Origin: Alcaligenaceae bacterium
Lineage (GTDB): Bacteria; Pseudomonadota; Gammaproteobacteria; Burkholderiales; Burkholderiaceae_B
NCBI GenBank assembly: GCA_030538235.1
Contig: JAUNUJ010000012.1
Coordinates: forward strand, 1-64,000
Direction of reading: 5' to 3'
DNA: 64,000 nt
Made by a program: the position numbers and the translations under genes. A model generated the notes under the pieces. It was not told the DNA's origin and did not search any database. It saw only the letters and a program-made list of their open reading frames with translations. Positions within the stretch are counted from its first letter, which is position 1; every line of letters starts with the position of its first letter. Positions 25,592 to 34,640 of the stretch are shown piece after piece.

Positions 25592-27664
25592 ATGATGAAA
25601 GCTAATGAAACACGTGTGGAAGAATTTTTGTCTGCTAACAAAACTCAATTTGTTATTCCTGTTTATCAACGTAACTATGATTGGACCATTGCCCAGTGCC
25701 GGCAGTTATTAGATGACATTTTGGAAGTTGGGTGCGATAGCTCAATCAGCGCACATTTTATTGGCAGCATTGTATTTGTTCATGATGATGTTTACACATC
25801 CTCTCGTATGAAAGAGCTCGTTATAATTGATGGACAGCAGCGGCTGACTACTCTTACCCTGATTTACCTTGCTTTGTATAAATTAGCGCAAGAAATCGGG
25901 GAAGAAAGGTTGGAGCAAGAGATCAGCGAAACTTATTTGATCAATAAATTTGCTGCTGAGGATGAAAAGCTTAAACTTAAACCTACAGATAACAATATCC
26001 AAGCCTTTAAATTTTTACTACGCAGCCAAGATAATGAGCAGTACCCTGAGTACTCAAAACTCATCGACAACTATAGTTTTTTTAAAGCAAGAATTGTTAA
26101 CGAAAACTATGAGCAGGTTTTGCAGGGGCTTTCCAAACTTATGTTTGTCGAAATTTCACTTGATCGTGAAAAAGATAATCCGCAGCGAATATTTGAGAGT
26201 CTGAATTCAACTGGGCTGGAGCTCTCTCAAGCCGATTTGATTCGTAACTATATTCTCATGGGGTTGAAGCCTGCTGAGCAGAATAGAATTTATCTGAACT
26301 ATTGGTCGGTTATCGAAAGCTACGCCAAAGATGAAGAGCGGAATACAAATTTAGTATCAGAGTTTATTCGTGACTATCTCACCCTACAAAATAAAAAAAT
26401 CCCAAATAAGGGCAGGGTTTACGACGCATTTAAAGAAAAGTATCCGATAACCACGATTAACGAGTTGGAAGAGTCACTGCATGATATTAAAAAAATGGCA
26501 GTTCACTACAACAAGCTGGTTAACCCTAATAAAGAGCAAGATAACGGCATACGACTGCAGCTTGAGTACATCGATCGTCTTGAAATCAACGTAGCCTTTC
26601 CTTTTTTGCTACAAGTTTATGATGACTATTCAAAGCAGCTTATTGATAAAACAACCTTTGTTACCGTGCTAGAGCTGGTACAAACCTTTACCTGGCGGCG
26701 ATTTATACTTGGGCTGCCGACTAACGCACTTAATAAAATATTCATGAATCTCTACGACAAAGTAGACCCAGGTAACTATTTGTATTCCATACAAAAAACG
26801 TTGATGCAACGCACAGGGGTGCAGCGTTTCCCTAAAGATAAAGAAGTAACCGATGCTTTGCGTATCAAAGATCTTTACAACATTAAGACTAAAAACCGCA
26901 TCTACTTGCTTGAGCGTATTGAAAATCACAATAACTATGAGCCAGTAACCATCGAGGGTAATGAACGTATTACCACTGAGCATATTTTCCCACAGAATCC
27001 TGACCCCAAATGGCGGCTTGAGCTTGGTGAGGAAAACTATAAGACGATCAAGGATAACTACCTGAACACTCTTGCTAATCTGACATTGTCGGGAAATAAC
27101 GGAAAGCTTGGTAATAAGCCTTTTGTTGAGAAGCGTGACCTTCCTGAAGGGGGCTATAAAGACAGTCGCTTGTGGTTAAATAAATACCTTGCTCAGCTTG
27201 AAAGCTGGGACTTACCGCAGCTTGAGCAGCGTTTAGAACTGCTCACTGAGCGTTTCTTAACTATTTGGCAGTACCCTGATATTGGTGAAGAGCTCGAAGC
27301 AGAGCAAAGCAATGAAGAAGTTAATATATTTGAGGCGGATGAACCGAAATTTAAAAAGCTCGAATACGCTATTTTTCTCGATAGAAAGCTAGAGGTGACG
27401 CAGGTAGCCAAGCTCTACACTGAAGTATTGAGGATATTATTTGAGCTACAGCCTGAAACCTTCTACGCCACTGATCTCGGTGAACGAATTAATTTGGTTA
27501 AAGGTGAGCAAGCGTCTAAAGCTTTAAGGCAGGTTGCTGAAATCGCTGAAAATTACTTTGTAGAAAGTAATATTGACAATATTGGTAAATTTGATCGTAT
27601 CAAGTATGCACTAACTGTGTTTAATCTCGAAGACGAACTCAGTATTAAATATGCAGCGGTATAA
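25592..27664 (+). CDS. DUF262/DUF1524 (GmrSD-like) protein
   Basis: A 690-aa protein. The N-terminal DUF262 domain has FVIPVYQRNYDWT (about 17-29) and IIDGQQRLTTL (about 79, the DGQQR nucleotide-binding motif); the C-terminal part (about 450-540) has ITTEHIFPQNPDPKWR and LANLTLSGNNGKLGN, the DUF1524 HNH-type nuclease signature. GmrSD cuts modified phage DNA; related proteins guard other modification systems. The second ATG (25595) fits AAAGGA better. It is less GC-rich than its neighbours and is flanked by a direct repeat, so it looks like an insertion into the operon. Confidence 0.88.
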   Translation: MMKANETRVEEFLSANKTQFVIPVYQRNYDWTIAQCRQLLDDILEVGCDSSISAHFIGSIVFVHDDVYTSSRMKELVIIDGQQRLTTLTLIYLALYKLAQEIGEERLEQEISETYLINKFAAEDEKLKLKPTDNNIQAFKFLLRSQDNEQYPEYSKLIDNYSFFKARIVNENYEQVLQGLSKLMFVEISLDREKDNPQRIFESLNSTGLELSQADLIRNYILMGLKPAEQNRIYLNYWSVIESYAKDEERNTNLVSEFIRDYLTLQNKKIPNKGRVYDAFKEKYPITTINELEESLHDIKKMAVHYNKLVNPNKEQDNGIRLQLEYIDRLEINVAFPFLLQVYDDYSKQLIDKTTFVTVLELVQTFTWRRFILGLPTNALNKIFMNLYDKVDPGNYLYSIQKTLMQRTGVQRFPKDKEVTDALRIKDLYNIKTKNRIYLLERIENHNNYEPVTIEGNERITTEHIFPQNPDPKWRLELGEENYKTIKDNYLNTLANLTLSGNNGKLGNKPFVEKRDLPEGGYKDSRLWLNKYLAQLESWDLPQLEQRLELLTERFLTIWQYPDIGEELEAEQSNEEVNIFEADEPKFKKLEYAIFLDRKLEVTQVAKLYTEVLRILFELQPETFYATDLGERINLVKGEQASKALRQVAEIAENYFVESNIDNIGKFDRIKYALTVFNLEDELSIKYAAV

Positions 27665-27675
27665 CCCTTAAGGCA

Positions 27676-27730
27676 GCTTGAAAAACGTATGCACCACAAA
27701 GCAGTCACCAAACTTTATTCAGACTGCATT
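27676..27730 (+). repeat. direct repeat, right copy (orphan SNF2 tail)
   Basis: A near-identical copy of the SNF2 3' end, out of frame and non-coding, just before the mod gene. See 25411-25466. Confidence 0.85.
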
Positions 27731-27753
27731 TTGAAGTTATTTAGGAATCACCC

Positions 27754-30700
27754 ATGACGCAAGCCGTAAAACTCCGCGAAAAACTGGTTAATAAGCTTTC
27801 TGATTTATTTCAGCTGAATCAGCCCGATTTAGACTTTGGCTTTTACCGCATTATGCACGCCAAAGCGGCACAAGTTCAGCAGTTTATAGACCAAGACCTG
27901 CTAACCATTATTAGCGATGCCTTTGGTCAGGCGGATGGTAATCAAGTAGCGACAGCCCGGGGTAAGTACGAAGCGGCGATTCAGCAAGCGAAAGACTTTG
28001 GTGCGCCCAACCCAGAAGAAACCAAACCCGTGCAAGAAGCCAAAGCCGCTTACGATGCAGCACGGGAAAGCGGCAGCAATGAAGCGCAGGTATACGATCA
28101 TTTGTATCGTTTTTTTGAGCGTTATTATGATGACGGTGACTTTATATCGCGTCGTTATTACACCCGTGAAACGGCCAGTAATGCCGCACCCTATGCCATT
28201 CCCTACAACGGCGAAGAAGTAAAGCTGCACTGGGCCAATGCCGACCAGTATTACATTAAGTCGGCGGAATACTTCAGCAATTTCAGCTTTGATCTGCGCC
28301 AAGCCAAAGAAGTGCAAGCCCAAGAAGGCTTAGATTTTGGGCAAAGCACGGAATCGCGCAAAGTGCATTTTCAAATTATCGACGCCAGCGAAGGTGAGCA
28401 CGGCAATATTAAAGCGGCTGATAACGCCAAGCGTGAGTTTGTGTTGCATAGGGCCCAGCCCGTGGCGCTTAATGATGCCAATGAGCTTATCGTCAATTTT
28501 GAATACCGCGTGCTTTCCAGCCAAGACGCGCTGACTAAAGAACAAGAAGAGGCCGTAAAAAAAGAGTTTGGTGCCAGTAATAAAGGCGACTTGCCTAACC
28601 TGTATATAGCCCGCCAAATTCTTGCTGCGGCCAAAGCGCTAGATAGTTTACCCGCCGATTACCTAACGCTGCTTAGCACGCCTGCACCCACCGACAAAAT
28701 CAAACAACGCCCGCTACTAGCGAAATACATCAACCAGTACACTAGCCGCAACAGCATGGATTATTTTATCCATAAAGACTTGGGCGGTTTTTTACGCCGT
28801 GAGCTGGATTTTTATATTAAAAATGAAGTAATGCGCTTAGACGATATTGAAAATGCCGATGCTCCAGCGGTAGAAAGCTACCTCAGTAAAATCAAAGTGC
28901 TACGTCAAATCGCCCATAAGCTCATCGACTTTTTAGCCCAGCTGGAAGACTTTCAGAAAAAGCTTTGGCTAAAGAAAAAGTTTGTTACCGAAACCAATTA
29001 CTGCATCACCCTCGACCGCGTACCCGTAGAACTGTATCCAGAAATCTGTGCCAACCAAGCCCAGCTTGCTGAGTGGATACAGCTGTTTGCCATTGATGAA
29101 ATTCAAGGCGACCTCAGCACGCCCGCATTTAGCAATCCGTTAACGTTAGAGTTTTTACAAGCCAACCAAAGCCTAGTGCTGGATACGCAGTTTTTCAGTG
29201 AAGCGTTTAAAGCCCAGCTGTTGGCAAGCATTGAAGACTTTGATGAGCAATGTGATGGATTGTTGATTCACTCGGAGAATTTTCAGGCATTGCAGTTATT
29301 GCAAGAGCGTTATCGAGAGCAGGTTAAGTGTGTCTATATCGATCCGCCTTATAACACTGGCGGAGATGGTTTCGCATATAAAGATAGCTACCAGCACTCT
29401 AGTTGGCTAAGTATGTTACAGGCTAGTACGCGAGCAGCGCGTAACTACATGAATATTTCGAGCGGTATGTTTGTCAGTATTGATGAGGGTGAGCATGATC
29501 GAGCTTTAAGTTTATTTAGAACGGTTTTTGGCGAGCAAAACGTAATTACTTCAGTTATTTGGGAGAAAAAGTATGCGCCTGCTAATGATGCAAAGTGGTT
29601 TAGCGAGAATCATGATTATCTAATTGTACTAGCAAAGCAAAAAGACTTTTGGTTTCCGAATGGATTACCCAGGACTGCAAAACAAGATAACGCCTATAAA
29701 AACGCTGATAATGACCCAAGAGGACGATGGAGAACAGATAACTACACTTCAAATAAAAACAGATATGAAAGGCCTAATAGCTGGTACCCCATCATTCAGC
29801 CAGTAACAAAGGAAGAAATCTGGCCGTCAGAAGGTGCTGTTTGGCGTTACTCTCAAGAAATGCATAAAAAAAATGTAGCGGAGAATAGAGTTTGGTGGGG
29901 AAAAGATAGTACAAATAAAGTTCCAGCATTTAAGAGGTTTTTGTCTGAGGTGGGTGATATAAGGCCGCAGACTATCTGGAAGCACGAAGATGTTGGACAT
30001 AATCAAGATGGAGTGCGTGAAAACCAAGCATTATTTGGTGAAAAAAACTTTAGTTCCCCAAAGCCAACTAGCCTGATTAAAAGAGTGTTAGCGCTTAGTG
30101 ATTCGATGCTTACGTTAGACTACTTCGCTGGCTCAGGCACAACAGGTCATGCAGTTATTAACCTTAACCGTGAAGACAATGGCAAACGTAAATATGTCTT
30201 AGCTGAAATGGGAGACCACTTTGACACGGTATTAAAACCTCGTCTTGTCAAAGTAGCTTATGCATCAGAATGGAAAAACGGCAAGCCTGTCGCCCGTAAC
30301 ACCGGTATTTCCCACTGCTTCAAATACATTCGCTTAGAATCTTACGAAGACACGCTTAATAACCTGCGCCTAGCGTCTGACCCTGTGCGTCAACGTGCCA
30401 TCGATGCCAATAGTCAGCTCAAGCAAGACTACATGCTCAACTACATGCTGGACGTTGAAACCCGTGGCAGTCAATCCTTGCTCAACATTGATGCCTTTGC
30501 CGACCCAACGGCTTACACCCTAGAAGTGAAAAAACCAGGCAGCGATGAAAGCGTTGAACGCACGGTTGATTTAATCGAAACCTTTAACTACTTAATCGGT
30601 TTGCGCGTCGAGCATACCGCTGCGCCACAAGGCTTTAACGCCAAATTCAACCGCGTACAAGACGCTCATGCACCACAAGATCAAACCACGCGCTTAGTGC

Positions 30701-31032
30701 TCGATGGCCGCTTACAACAAGACGACAACGGCCCTTGGTGGCTGCGTAAAATCGAAGGCTGGCTGCCAGCAGACCCCGCCAACCCAAACAATGGCGCACG
30801 CGATAAAGTACTAATCGTGTGGCGCAAACTCACCGGCGATTTAGAACAAGACAACCTCGTACTCGATGAATGGTTCAAAACCCACCGCATCAACAGCCGC
30901 GACTTTGAATACGCCACCATCTACGTCAATGGCAGCAACAACCTACCCAACCTCAAAAAAGCAGAAGACCGCTGGAAAGTGCGTCTAATTGAAGAAGAAT
31001 TCATGCAACGCATGTGGGATGTGGAGGGGTAG
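27754..31032 (+). CDS. type III-like adenine methyltransferase (Mod)
   Basis: A 1092-aa site-specific DNA methyltransferase. A ~520-residue N-terminal extension precedes the catalytic domain. DPPYNTGGDGFAYKD (about 530) is the N6-adenine motif IV and DYFAGSGTTGHAV (about 789-800) the SAM-binding motif I, in the beta-class order of type III Mod. The region between (about 550-780) is the likely target recognition domain and is visibly AT-richer than the flanks. It partners with the Res-like gene at 34641 although four genes lie between. The size is well above classical Mod (~650 aa), as in large multi-gene systems. Confidence 0.9.
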   Translation: MTQAVKLREKLVNKLSDLFQLNQPDLDFGFYRIMHAKAAQVQQFIDQDLLTIISDAFGQADGNQVATARGKYEAAIQQAKDFGAPNPEETKPVQEAKAAYDAARESGSNEAQVYDHLYRFFERYYDDGDFISRRYYTRETASNAAPYAIPYNGEEVKLHWANADQYYIKSAEYFSNFSFDLRQAKEVQAQEGLDFGQSTESRKVHFQIIDASEGEHGNIKAADNAKREFVLHRAQPVALNDANELIVNFEYRVLSSQDALTKEQEEAVKKEFGASNKGDLPNLYIARQILAAAKALDSLPADYLTLLSTPAPTDKIKQRPLLAKYINQYTSRNSMDYFIHKDLGGFLRRELDFYIKNEVMRLDDIENADAPAVESYLSKIKVLRQIAHKLIDFLAQLEDFQKKLWLKKKFVTETNYCITLDRVPVELYPEICANQAQLAEWIQLFAIDEIQGDLSTPAFSNPLTLEFLQANQSLVLDTQFFSEAFKAQLLASIEDFDEQCDGLLIHSENFQALQLLQERYREQVKCVYIDPPYNTGGDGFAYKDSYQHSSWLSMLQASTRAARNYMNISSGMFVSIDEGEHDRALSLFRTVFGEQNVITSVIWEKKYAPANDAKWFSENHDYLIVLAKQKDFWFPNGLPRTAKQDNAYKNADNDPRGRWRTDNYTSNKNRYERPNSWYPIIQPVTKEEIWPSEGAVWRYSQEMHKKNVAENRVWWGKDSTNKVPAFKRFLSEVGDIRPQTIWKHEDVGHNQDGVRENQALFGEKNFSSPKPTSLIKRVLALSDSMLTLDYFAGSGTTGHAVINLNREDNGKRKYVLAEMGDHFDTVLKPRLVKVAYASEWKNGKPVARNTGISHCFKYIRLESYEDTLNNLRLASDPVRQRAIDANSQLKQDYMLNYMLDVETRGSQSLLNIDAFADPTAYTLEVKKPGSDESVERTVDLIETFNYLIGLRVEHTAAPQGFNAKFNRVQDAHAPQDQTTRLVLDGRLQQDDNGPWWLRKIEGWLPADPANPNNGARDKVLIVWRKLTGDLEQDNLVLDEWFKTHRINSRDFEYATIYVNGSNNLPNLKKAEDRWKVRLIEEEFMQRMWDVEG

Positions 31033-31035
31033 ATA

Positions 31036-32595
31036 ATGCAATATATAAAAAAAATAAAGCTAAAAAACTTTAAAAGATTTCAAGAATTCGAGTTTGAGTT
31101 GCATGAAGGCTTGAATACGCTAATCGGCGATAATGAGTCAGGTAAAAGTAGTATTCTTCAAGCTGTTGAGCTTGTTGCTTCAGGAAGTAGATATAAAGTT
31201 GAAAGTTTAGGCTTAGATGCTCTTTTTAATAAGGATGCAGTCAATGCTTTTCTTAAATTGGATAAAAAAACCTTTGAGCAGTTACCCGAGCTGCATGCTG
31301 AGCTTTTTTTGGCTAAAGATGTTCAGGAGCTAAATGGAAAGCACAACACTGATGATATCGAAACTACAGGGTTACATCTTAGCTGTGTTCCAGATGAAAA
31401 CTTGACTCAAGAAATCAATGATGCCTTAAGAAATAACTCAAATTCTTTTCCTTATGAGTTTTATAGCATCAGTTTTTTTACCTTTTCTGGAGAAGGTTAT
31501 ACAGGGTACCGAAAAGCCTTAAAAACATTATTGATTGATAATACTCAAATTAATTCTGAATATGCCAACAATGAATACATTAAAAGAGTGTTTGAATCCA
31601 CAGCAGAGCTAGTTATAAGGGCAGGGCTTAATAATCAGTATAGAGAAGCTAAAGGTAATTTTAAGAGCCAACATTTAGTCCCACTAAATGCAACAATGGA
31701 TGACTATGTTTTCGATGTGCGTTCTGGTGCAAAGTACAGTTTAGAATCTGACTTGACACTTGCTAAGGATGACGTGCCTTTAGAGCAGAGAGGTAAAGGA
31801 CAGCAATGTTTTGTTAAAACAGACTTTGCTTTGTCCAGAAATAAAAATAAAGCTGCTATAGAAGTATTACTTATTGAAGAGCCTGAGAATCATCTGAGCT
31901 TTTCCAATATGCATAAGCTCATATCAAAAATTGAGGGGACTGAGAAAGGCCAAAAAATAATTGCAACTCACAGTAGCTTAATTAGTACCCGCTTAGATTT
32001 ACGGCAATCTTTTTTACTTTCGGCAGAAGAACTAACCAAACCATTAACGTTGGAGTGTCTTGACAAAGATACAGCTAAGTTTTTTATGAAGGCTCCCAAT
32101 CATAGCTTTCTAGAATTTGCTTTATCAAGAAGAGTGATTCTAGTTGAAGGCGATGCTGAATATATGTTGCTTGATACGTTTTATAAAAATGTATCAGGCG
32201 GCAGGACGCATGAAGATGATGGTGTGACTATTATTTCTGTTGGTGGAACAAGCTTTAAGCGCTATATGGAAGTGGCAAAAATACTTGATATAAAAACAGC
32301 TGTAATAACGGATAATGATAAGAATTATCAAGAAAACTGTGTGGATCGATATGGGGCTCATACCAGCGACTCTATCAAGGTTTTTAGTGACGAAGATAAT
32401 ACAAGATACACCCTCGAGGTCTGCGTCTATCAGGATAATACAAGTGCCTGCTCTGATCTTTTCCAGTCTAATGATCAGTTACAGTCGATGTTAAATAACA
32501 AGTCAGAGGCTGCATTTAGATTAGTTGAAAAGCATGCAGCTGACTTAATAGTTCCTGGCTATATTCAAGAGGCTATTCGATGGATAAGCGAGTAG
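31036..32595 (+). CDS. OLD-family ATPase/TOPRIM nuclease (GajA-like)
   Basis: A 519-aa protein. ABC-type ATPase: GDNESGKSSI (Walker A, about 32-41), EQRGKGQQC (signature region), VLLIEEPENHLS (Walker B, about 278) and ATHSS. The TOPRIM domain has VILVEGDAEYMLL (Glu about 371) and TDNDKNY. Followed with a 16-base overlap by a UvrD-like gene, the arrangement of Gabija (GajA/GajB). GajA-type proteins nick DNA when nucleotide levels fall. AT-rich compared with the methylase and Res genes, so probably acquired separately. Confidence 0.88.
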   Translation: MQYIKKIKLKNFKRFQEFEFELHEGLNTLIGDNESGKSSILQAVELVASGSRYKVESLGLDALFNKDAVNAFLKLDKKTFEQLPELHAELFLAKDVQELNGKHNTDDIETTGLHLSCVPDENLTQEINDALRNNSNSFPYEFYSISFFTFSGEGYTGYRKALKTLLIDNTQINSEYANNEYIKRVFESTAELVIRAGLNNQYREAKGNFKSQHLVPLNATMDDYVFDVRSGAKYSLESDLTLAKDDVPLEQRGKGQQCFVKTDFALSRNKNKAAIEVLLIEEPENHLSFSNMHKLISKIEGTEKGQKIIATHSSLISTRLDLRQSFLLSAEELTKPLTLECLDKDTAKFFMKAPNHSFLEFALSRRVILVEGDAEYMLLDTFYKNVSGGRTHEDDGVTIISVGGTSFKRYMEVAKILDIKTAVITDNDKNYQENCVDRYGAHTSDSIKVFSDEDNTRYTLEVCVYQDNTSACSDLFQSNDQLQSMLNNKSEAAFRLVEKHAADLIVPGYIQEAIRWISE

Positions 32596-33614
32596 TTTTG
32601 GCAGTAGCAGGTGCTGGTAAAACCACCTACATCATCGACCAGTTAAAAGAAGATAGTAGAGCGTTACTGATCACTTATACAGATAACAATACTCGTAATC
32701 TTAAAAATAGAATTATAAAGAAGTTTGGCTATGTGCCTGAAAGCATAAGAGTTCTTAGCTACTTTACTTTCATATATACCTATTGCTTAAAGCCTTTGTA
32801 TGGGTATGAGTTAAAGTTAAAAGGAATTAATTTCATTCAACAAATGCCAAAACAAATACTGCGCACCAAAAAAAACACCCGTGAACACTACATTGATTCG
32901 TGCCAACGTATTTACTCTAATCGTATTTCAAAAATAATAATAGAATTTAATTTAATGCCAAATGTGCTTGACAGATTAAAGAGGTATTTTGATTCTATTT
33001 ATATTGATGAAATTCAAGATTTCGCTGCAAATGATTTCAATTTTGTGTGTCAGTTGTCTTGCTTTGACGGTAGTTTGCTTTTAGTAGGTGATTTTTTTCA
33101 ACATACATTTGATACAAGTAGAGATGGCAGTACTAGGAAGAGCTTACATGATAATTTTAAAAAATACTGTAAAGAGTTAGAGAAAGCTAAATACTTAATA
33201 GATACAGAAACTCTTTCAAAAAGTTACCGCTGTCCACCAGAGATATGTGAATTTGTCGCTGATAAATTAGGCATACATATTGAATCACATAAGCCTACAG
33301 ATGGAGCTGTAAAGTTTATAGATAACGATGAGTATATAGATGCTATATTTAATAATGACAATATTGTTAAACTTTTTTATGAAAGTAGTAATAAGTATCA
33401 AGGGAACACAGACAACTGGGGTAACGTTAAAGGTTTAGATGATTTTGAAAATGTTTGTGTTGTACTGAACCCAACTACATTAAAGGCATATAAAAATAAC
33501 ACATTAAGCAGTTTAGCGCCAATGACTAAAAACAAGTTTTACGTGGCGTGTACACGAACAAAACAAAACTTGTACTTTATTGACCAAACAAAACTAAAGA
33601 AATATAGAGCATGA
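32580..33614 (+). CDS. short UvrD-like helicase (GajB-like)
   Basis: A 344-aa superfamily 1 ATPase. VLAVAGAGKTTYII (Walker A, about 5-18), IYIDEIQDF (Walker B, about 140), SKSYRCPPEI (about 212) and KNKFYVACTRTKQNL (motif VI, about 317). Much shorter than typical GajB (~490 aa), so accessory subdomains are reduced. Overlaps the OLD gene and ends in an ATGA overlap with RhuM. Very AT-rich. Confidence 0.85.
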   Translation: MDKRVVLAVAGAGKTTYIIDQLKEDSRALLITYTDNNTRNLKNRIIKKFGYVPESIRVLSYFTFIYTYCLKPLYGYELKLKGINFIQQMPKQILRTKKNTREHYIDSCQRIYSNRISKIIIEFNLMPNVLDRLKRYFDSIYIDEIQDFAANDFNFVCQLSCFDGSLLLVGDFFQHTFDTSRDGSTRKSLHDNFKKYCKELEKAKYLIDTETLSKSYRCPPEICEFVADKLGIHIESHKPTDGAVKFIDNDEYIDAIFNNDNIVKLFYESSNKYQGNTDNWGNVKGLDDFENVCVVLNPTTLKAYKNNTLSSLAPMTKNKFYVACTRTKQNLYFIDQTKLKKYRA

Positions 33615-34639
33615 GTAATGATGACCACCAAGCCCCTGCCAAAGGCCAGTTTTTAATTTACCAAGCCGAAGATGGTGAGTTAAAGCTTGATGTGCGCTTT
33701 GAAGATGAGTCGGTATGGCTTACACAACAGCAAATTGCTGAGCTATTTCAAACATCGATACCTAATGTCAGTATGCACATGAGTAATGTGTATGAAGATG
33801 GCGAGCTATCACCTGAGGCAACTATTAAGAAATTCTTAACAGTTCGAACCGAAGGAAAGCGCGAGGTTAAGCGGCTGTTGGATTACTACAACCTCGATAT
33901 GATTATTTCCGTGGGCTACCGTGTGAGAAGCCGTGTAGCCACACGCTTTCGTATTTGGGCAACCCAGCAGCTGTCTGAGTTTATCCGCAAGGGTTTTTTG
34001 CTGGATGACGAGCGCTTAAAAAATCCTGACCAGCCCTTTGATTATTTCGAAGAGCTGGAACGTCGCATTCAGGACATTCGCACGTCTGAGAAGCGTTTTT
34101 ATCGCAAAATTACCGATATTTACGCGCTCAGTGTGGATTACGACCCGACGTTGGATATCAGCATTAATTTTTTCAAAACCGTGCAAAACAAAATGCATTG
34201 GGCCATTACCGGCCAAACAGCAGCAGAGCTTATTTATAGCCGCGCTAATGCTGAGCAGAGTAATATGGGCTTAACCAGTTACCGTGGCGCTAAGCCACGC
34301 AAGCAGGATGTAGCGACCGCAAAAAACTACCTTAATGAAGAAGAGCTGGCTGCGCTGAATAACCTAGTTGAGCAGTATTTGATTTTTGCGCAAGGCCAGG
34401 CGATGCGCCGCATACCTATGACCATGGCGGATTGGATAAGTAAGTTGGATAGTTTTTTAAATATCAATGACCGTGATGTGTTAACCCATGCGGGTAAAAT
34501 ATCCCACGAAATGGCTAAACAACATGCTGAGCTTGAATATGAGAAATTTCACCGTCTGCGTATTCAGCAAACAGACCAGCAGCCCAGCGATTTTGAGCAA
34601 GCAGTGAAACACCTGCAGCAAGAGTTAAAAGACAAATAA
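33611..34639 (+). CDS. RhuM-family protein
   Basis: A 342-aa RhuM-family protein. The helix-turn-helix-like start (VWLTQQQIAELFQTSIPNVS, about 36-55), KRLLDYYNLDMIISVGYRV and FRIWATQQLSEFI (about 120) are family hallmarks; Fic/DOC-like helices follow in the C-terminal half. RhuM proteins often lie in type I and III restriction loci but their role is not established. The composition matches the methylase and Res genes, so it belongs to the original operon. Confidence 0.87.
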   Translation: MSNDDHQAPAKGQFLIYQAEDGELKLDVRFEDESVWLTQQQIAELFQTSIPNVSMHMSNVYEDGELSPEATIKKFLTVRTEGKREVKRLLDYYNLDMIISVGYRVRSRVATRFRIWATQQLSEFIRKGFLLDDERLKNPDQPFDYFEELERRIQDIRTSEKRFYRKITDIYALSVDYDPTLDISINFFKTVQNKMHWAITGQTAAELIYSRANAEQSNMGLTSYRGAKPRKQDVATAKNYLNEEELAALNNLVEQYLIFAQGQAMRRIPMTMADWISKLDSFLNINDRDVLTHAGKISHEMAKQHAELEYEKFHRLRIQQTDQQPSDFEQAVKHLQQELKDK

Positions 34640-34640
34640 C

